From Chitinophaga lutea (GTDB lineage Bacteria > Bacteroidota > Bacteroidia > Chitinophagales > Chitinophagaceae), in assembly GCF_003813775.1 (NCBI RefSeq), contig NZ_RPDH01000002.1, positions 496,001-560,000 on the forward strand: a stretch of 64,000 bases of DNA, read 5' to 3'. Under the pieces are notes generated by a model. It saw only the letters and a list, made by a program, of their open reading frames with translations, did no database searches and was not told the origin of the DNA. Position numbers and translations under genes: made by a program. This document shows, in pieces, positions 62,405-64,000 of the stretch. How positions within the stretch are numbered: the first letter of the stretch is position 1; every line of letters starts with the position of its first letter.

Positions 62405-62842
62405 ATGGCAAAGTATTCCAGAAAAGCCGGCGACAAGGTGGAGCGGGCCATGCATGAAATGCATGAAGGCAAACTCAGGAGCGGCCGGAGCGGGAAGAAA
62501 GTCACCAATCCGAAACAGGCCATCGCCATAGGCCTTTCCGAGGCCCGTGAAGAAGGCGCCAAAGTGCCGAAAAAAGCGGCGGCCAAAAAAGGCGGTGCGA
62601 AGAAGGCCACCCGTAAAGCCGCCACCAGGAAGGCTGCTCCGAAGAAAGCAGCGGCCGGCAAAGGAAGAACAAGAAAAGCGGCGGCAAAGAAAGCGGCGCC
62701 TAAAAAGGCGGCCGCGCGAAAAGGCGGCGCAAAAAAGGCCGCTACCCGGAAAGCAGCAGCCAAAAAAGCCGCTCCGAAAAAAGCGGCAGGCAGGGAAAAA
62801 GCCGCTTCCAAAAAAAGAAGCACCAGCAAGGCCACGGCATAA
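62405..62842 (+). CDS. DUF6496 protein with histone H1-like lysine/alanine tail
   Basis: 145 residues from the ATG at 62405; the frame upstream to 62366 has no conserved features. The first 55 residues form the DUF6496 motif (KYSRKAGDKVERAMHEMHEG, GRSGKKVTNPKQAIAIGLSE). The remaining 90 residues are repeats of K/A/R-rich units (KKAAAKKGGAKKATRKAA and variants) like the C-terminal tail of histone H1. Such proteins (HctB/Hc2-like) condense DNA. Chromatin-binding here is inferred from composition. The monotonous repeats make it prone to length variation. Confidence 0.88.
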   Translation: MAKYSRKAGDKVERAMHEMHEGKLRSGRSGKKVTNPKQAIAIGLSEAREEGAKVPKKAAAKKGGAKKATRKAATRKAAPKKAAAGKGRTRKAAAKKAAPKKAAARKGGAKKAATRKAAAKKAAPKKAAGREKAASKKRSTSKATA

Positions 62843-62846
62843 ACGT

Positions 62847-62877
62847 AAAAAGCCGGTACAGCAAGTACCGGCTTTTT
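62847..62877. terminator. Bidirectional terminator between convergent genes
   Basis: Stem AAAAAGCCGGTAC/GTACCGGCTTTTT, 5-base loop. It serves both the DUF6496 gene (+) and the polysaccharide deacetylase gene (-). Confidence 0.93.
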
Positions 62878-62895
62878 GTAGAAAATCATCCCCAA

Positions 62896-63636
62896 TCAGT
62901 TGCCCGGCGGGTAAAAACGGATATGTTCAAATACATAATGGTCATTCCTGCGGAGGGTATCGATCAGCTGCTTCAGTTCACTCTCCTCCCACTTCTTCTG
63001 AAACATTTCGTCGTGCACCAGTATCACGATATGGTCTTTGGTCAATGTGCTGCCCGCGGCGAGGCGCGCGTTGATGGCTTTGGCCATCTGCTGCACCGTC
63101 TGGACGGGTGTTCCGTCTTGATCGTGATGCTGCCATTCGATATCCCACCCGAATAATTTAAACCCGCGTGCCGCCAGCGAATCCGCCGCCGCTTTGCCGC
63201 TTACGCCGTCGTCGCGCTTTTTGTTCCCCACCCGCCACATGTTGCGGCCCGGCAGGCGCACGATCTTATAACGGAGGTTCAGGCTGCTTTCGTTCTTCTC
63301 CACGTCGTTCACCACGTTCAGGGGGTTACTGTAAAATTGCTGGTATTTGTTATGGGCGTGCGTGAAACTGTGGTTATACGATTCCACGTAAGGATTGCGT
63401 TCGTACATGCCGTAATAGGACTGCAGCTTTTTGCTTTCCTCCGCATGTTCGCCGACGAGGAACACACTGATCTTCAGCTGTTCGGCCAACACCACGCTGT
63501 CGATGTTTTCACTGCCCTGGAGCGGGCCGTCGTCGAACGTCAGGTAGATATATTTGATGGGCGCCCTGTAAGCGGAAGGCTCTTCTTTAAACGCCACCAG
63601 CACGGAAACAAACAAAATGACGGCGAGTGTTTTCAT
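62896..63636 (-). CDS. Polysaccharide deacetylase family protein
   Basis: 246 residues from the ATG at 63636, which starts a short hydrophobic signal (MKTLAVILFVSVLVAF). NodB-fold motifs: motif 1 T33FDDGP38, motif 2 as SYNHSFTHAH near 103 (H-x3-H metal ligands), motif 3 RLPGRNMWRVG near 140, then FKLFGWDIEWQHHDQDG. HIVILVHDEMFQKK marks the final motif. It should remove N-acetyl groups from chitin-like or peptidoglycan sugars in the envelope. Confidence 0.92.
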   Translation of the reverse strand: MKTLAVILFVSVLVAFKEEPSAYRAPIKYIYLTFDDGPLQGSENIDSVVLAEQLKISVFLVGEHAEESKKLQSYYGMYERNPYVESYNHSFTHAHNKYQQFYSNPLNVVNDVEKNESSLNLRYKIVRLPGRNMWRVGNKKRDDGVSGKAAADSLAARGFKLFGWDIEWQHHDQDGTPVQTVQQMAKAINARLAAGSTLTKDHIVILVHDEMFQKKWEESELKQLIDTLRRNDHYVFEHIRFYPPGN

Positions 63637-63675
63637 ACGGATACGGGTTATACGATAAAGATAAGCGATTCCCAT

Positions 63676-63700
63676 AAAAAAACCCGGCTGCTGCCGGGCT
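63676..63700 (-). terminator. Terminator of the upstream AraC-family gene
   Basis: Minus-strand stem CCCGGC/GCCGGG with loop of 4 and seven T. It lies about 170 bp past the AraC stop, on the deacetylase side. Confidence 0.7.
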
Positions 63701-63867
63701 GTCGAAATAATGGGTTGGTAAGGGGATAAAGCGGTATTGTATAAAAATAACGTGTAATCTCCTGGCGGGGAATACTCAGAAATAGGTATTTATGGCAGCT
63801 CTTTGTGCGCGGGAGAACCCGGGTGATGTGGAGGAGAACATTCTGCTTTGTTGAAATTCGGCCGCCG

Positions 63868-64000
63868 CTAAAAAGCAAAATCGTCCGCTGAAAATTCAGA
63901 AGGCGTGACGCCAAGAAACTGGCGGAAATCGCGGATGAGGTGCATCTGGTCGGCATACGCAAATTCGTAAGCAAGCGCCGCCCAGCGTGTCTGGCTGTTT
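63868..64000 (-). CDS. AraC-family transcriptional regulator, C-terminal end only (5' end outside window)
   Basis: The last 44 codons are in the window. They read the second helix-turn-helix of AraC proteins: ALAYEFAYADQMHLIRDFRQ followed by FLGVTPSEF and SADDFAF*. The pattern Y-x-D-Q-x-H-x-x-R-x-F-x-x-x-x-G-x-x-P is the family signature. The effector domain lies beyond the right edge, so the controlled function is unknown. Confidence 0.88.
   Translation of the reverse strand, partial: NSQTRWAALAYEFAYADQMHLIRDFRQFLGVTPSEFSADDFAF

Overview
The window is a stretch of a Bacteroidota chromosome, most likely from the Chitinophagaceae (Chitinophaga-like). The evidence is the gene families (BT_3928-type DoxX, DUF1599, DUF4252, DUF6580, DUF6929, DUF2490/DUF2141, KGG and DUF6496 proteins), the local synteny (folP-cdaA divergent from DUF1599-DoxX), and promoters of the Bacteroidota type (TAnnTTTG at -7). 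The host genes are GC-rich, with long meaningless open frames on their opposite strands. No rRNA, tRNA, CRISPR array or complete insertion sequence was seen.

Layout. 1-4.1 kb: end of pdhA, a membrane-anchored TPR protein, ribH, and a lutA-like/EVE/sirtuin operon. 4.3-9.9 kb: a saccharopine dehydrogenase-type enzyme, gyrA and a secreted TPR protein. 10.2-12.8 kb: a KGG stress protein, an MDR oxidoreductase, a YjbR protein and a 2OG-Fe(II) oxygenase. 12.8-15.5 kb: AT-rich, with decayed sequence, an ECF sigma factor paired with a membrane protein, and a duplicated terminator. 15.5-25.4 kb: desaturase, peptide-binding lipoprotein, M1 peptidase, DUF721/DciA-like protein, a sigma/anti-sigma/DUF4252 operon, a lone Dpp-type permease and a DoxX-thioredoxin protein. 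25.4-25.8 kb: a tandem array of hairpin-forming repeats. 25.8-45.7 kb: mostly housekeeping (DUF1599, folP, cdaA, YraN, manA, two-domain MscS, Dph6-like, lepA, acyl-CoA-binding protein, rocD), ending in a serine hydrolase and a rifampicin phosphotransferase. 45.8-50.5 kb: a polymorphic toxin locus consisting of a broken RHS gene with an unrecognised C-terminal tip, probable immunity genes (YwqK/MORN lipoprotein, DUF3592, DUF2185-like, Tdi1/DUF1851-like) and two small genes. An identical 21-bp direct repeat brackets the RHS/YwqK/DUF3592 block. 50.6-64 kb: DPP4-like peptidase, Bax inhibitor, MscS, lipase-like hydrolase, GH76, thioredoxin, zinc alcohol dehydrogenase operon, histone H1-like DUF6496 protein, polysaccharide deacetylase, and the end of an AraC regulator.

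How the genes work together. LutA-like, EVE and sirtuin genes form one transcription unit closed by a terminator. The ECF sigma gene at 22.6-23.1 kb is followed by a single-pass anti-sigma candidate and two DUF4252 secreted proteins. folP and cdaA are adjacent (folate and c-di-AMP). The toxin locus is the only clearly accessory, low-GC region. Its tip, lipoprotein and DUF3592 genes are packed within a few bases of each other, as expected for a toxin with cognate immunity.

Most worth following up: the covarying hairpin repeats at 25,400-25,801 upstream of the DoxX gene; the RHS cassette bounded by 21-bp direct repeats, with its frameshift and unknown tip; and a sirtuin with no cysteine at all.
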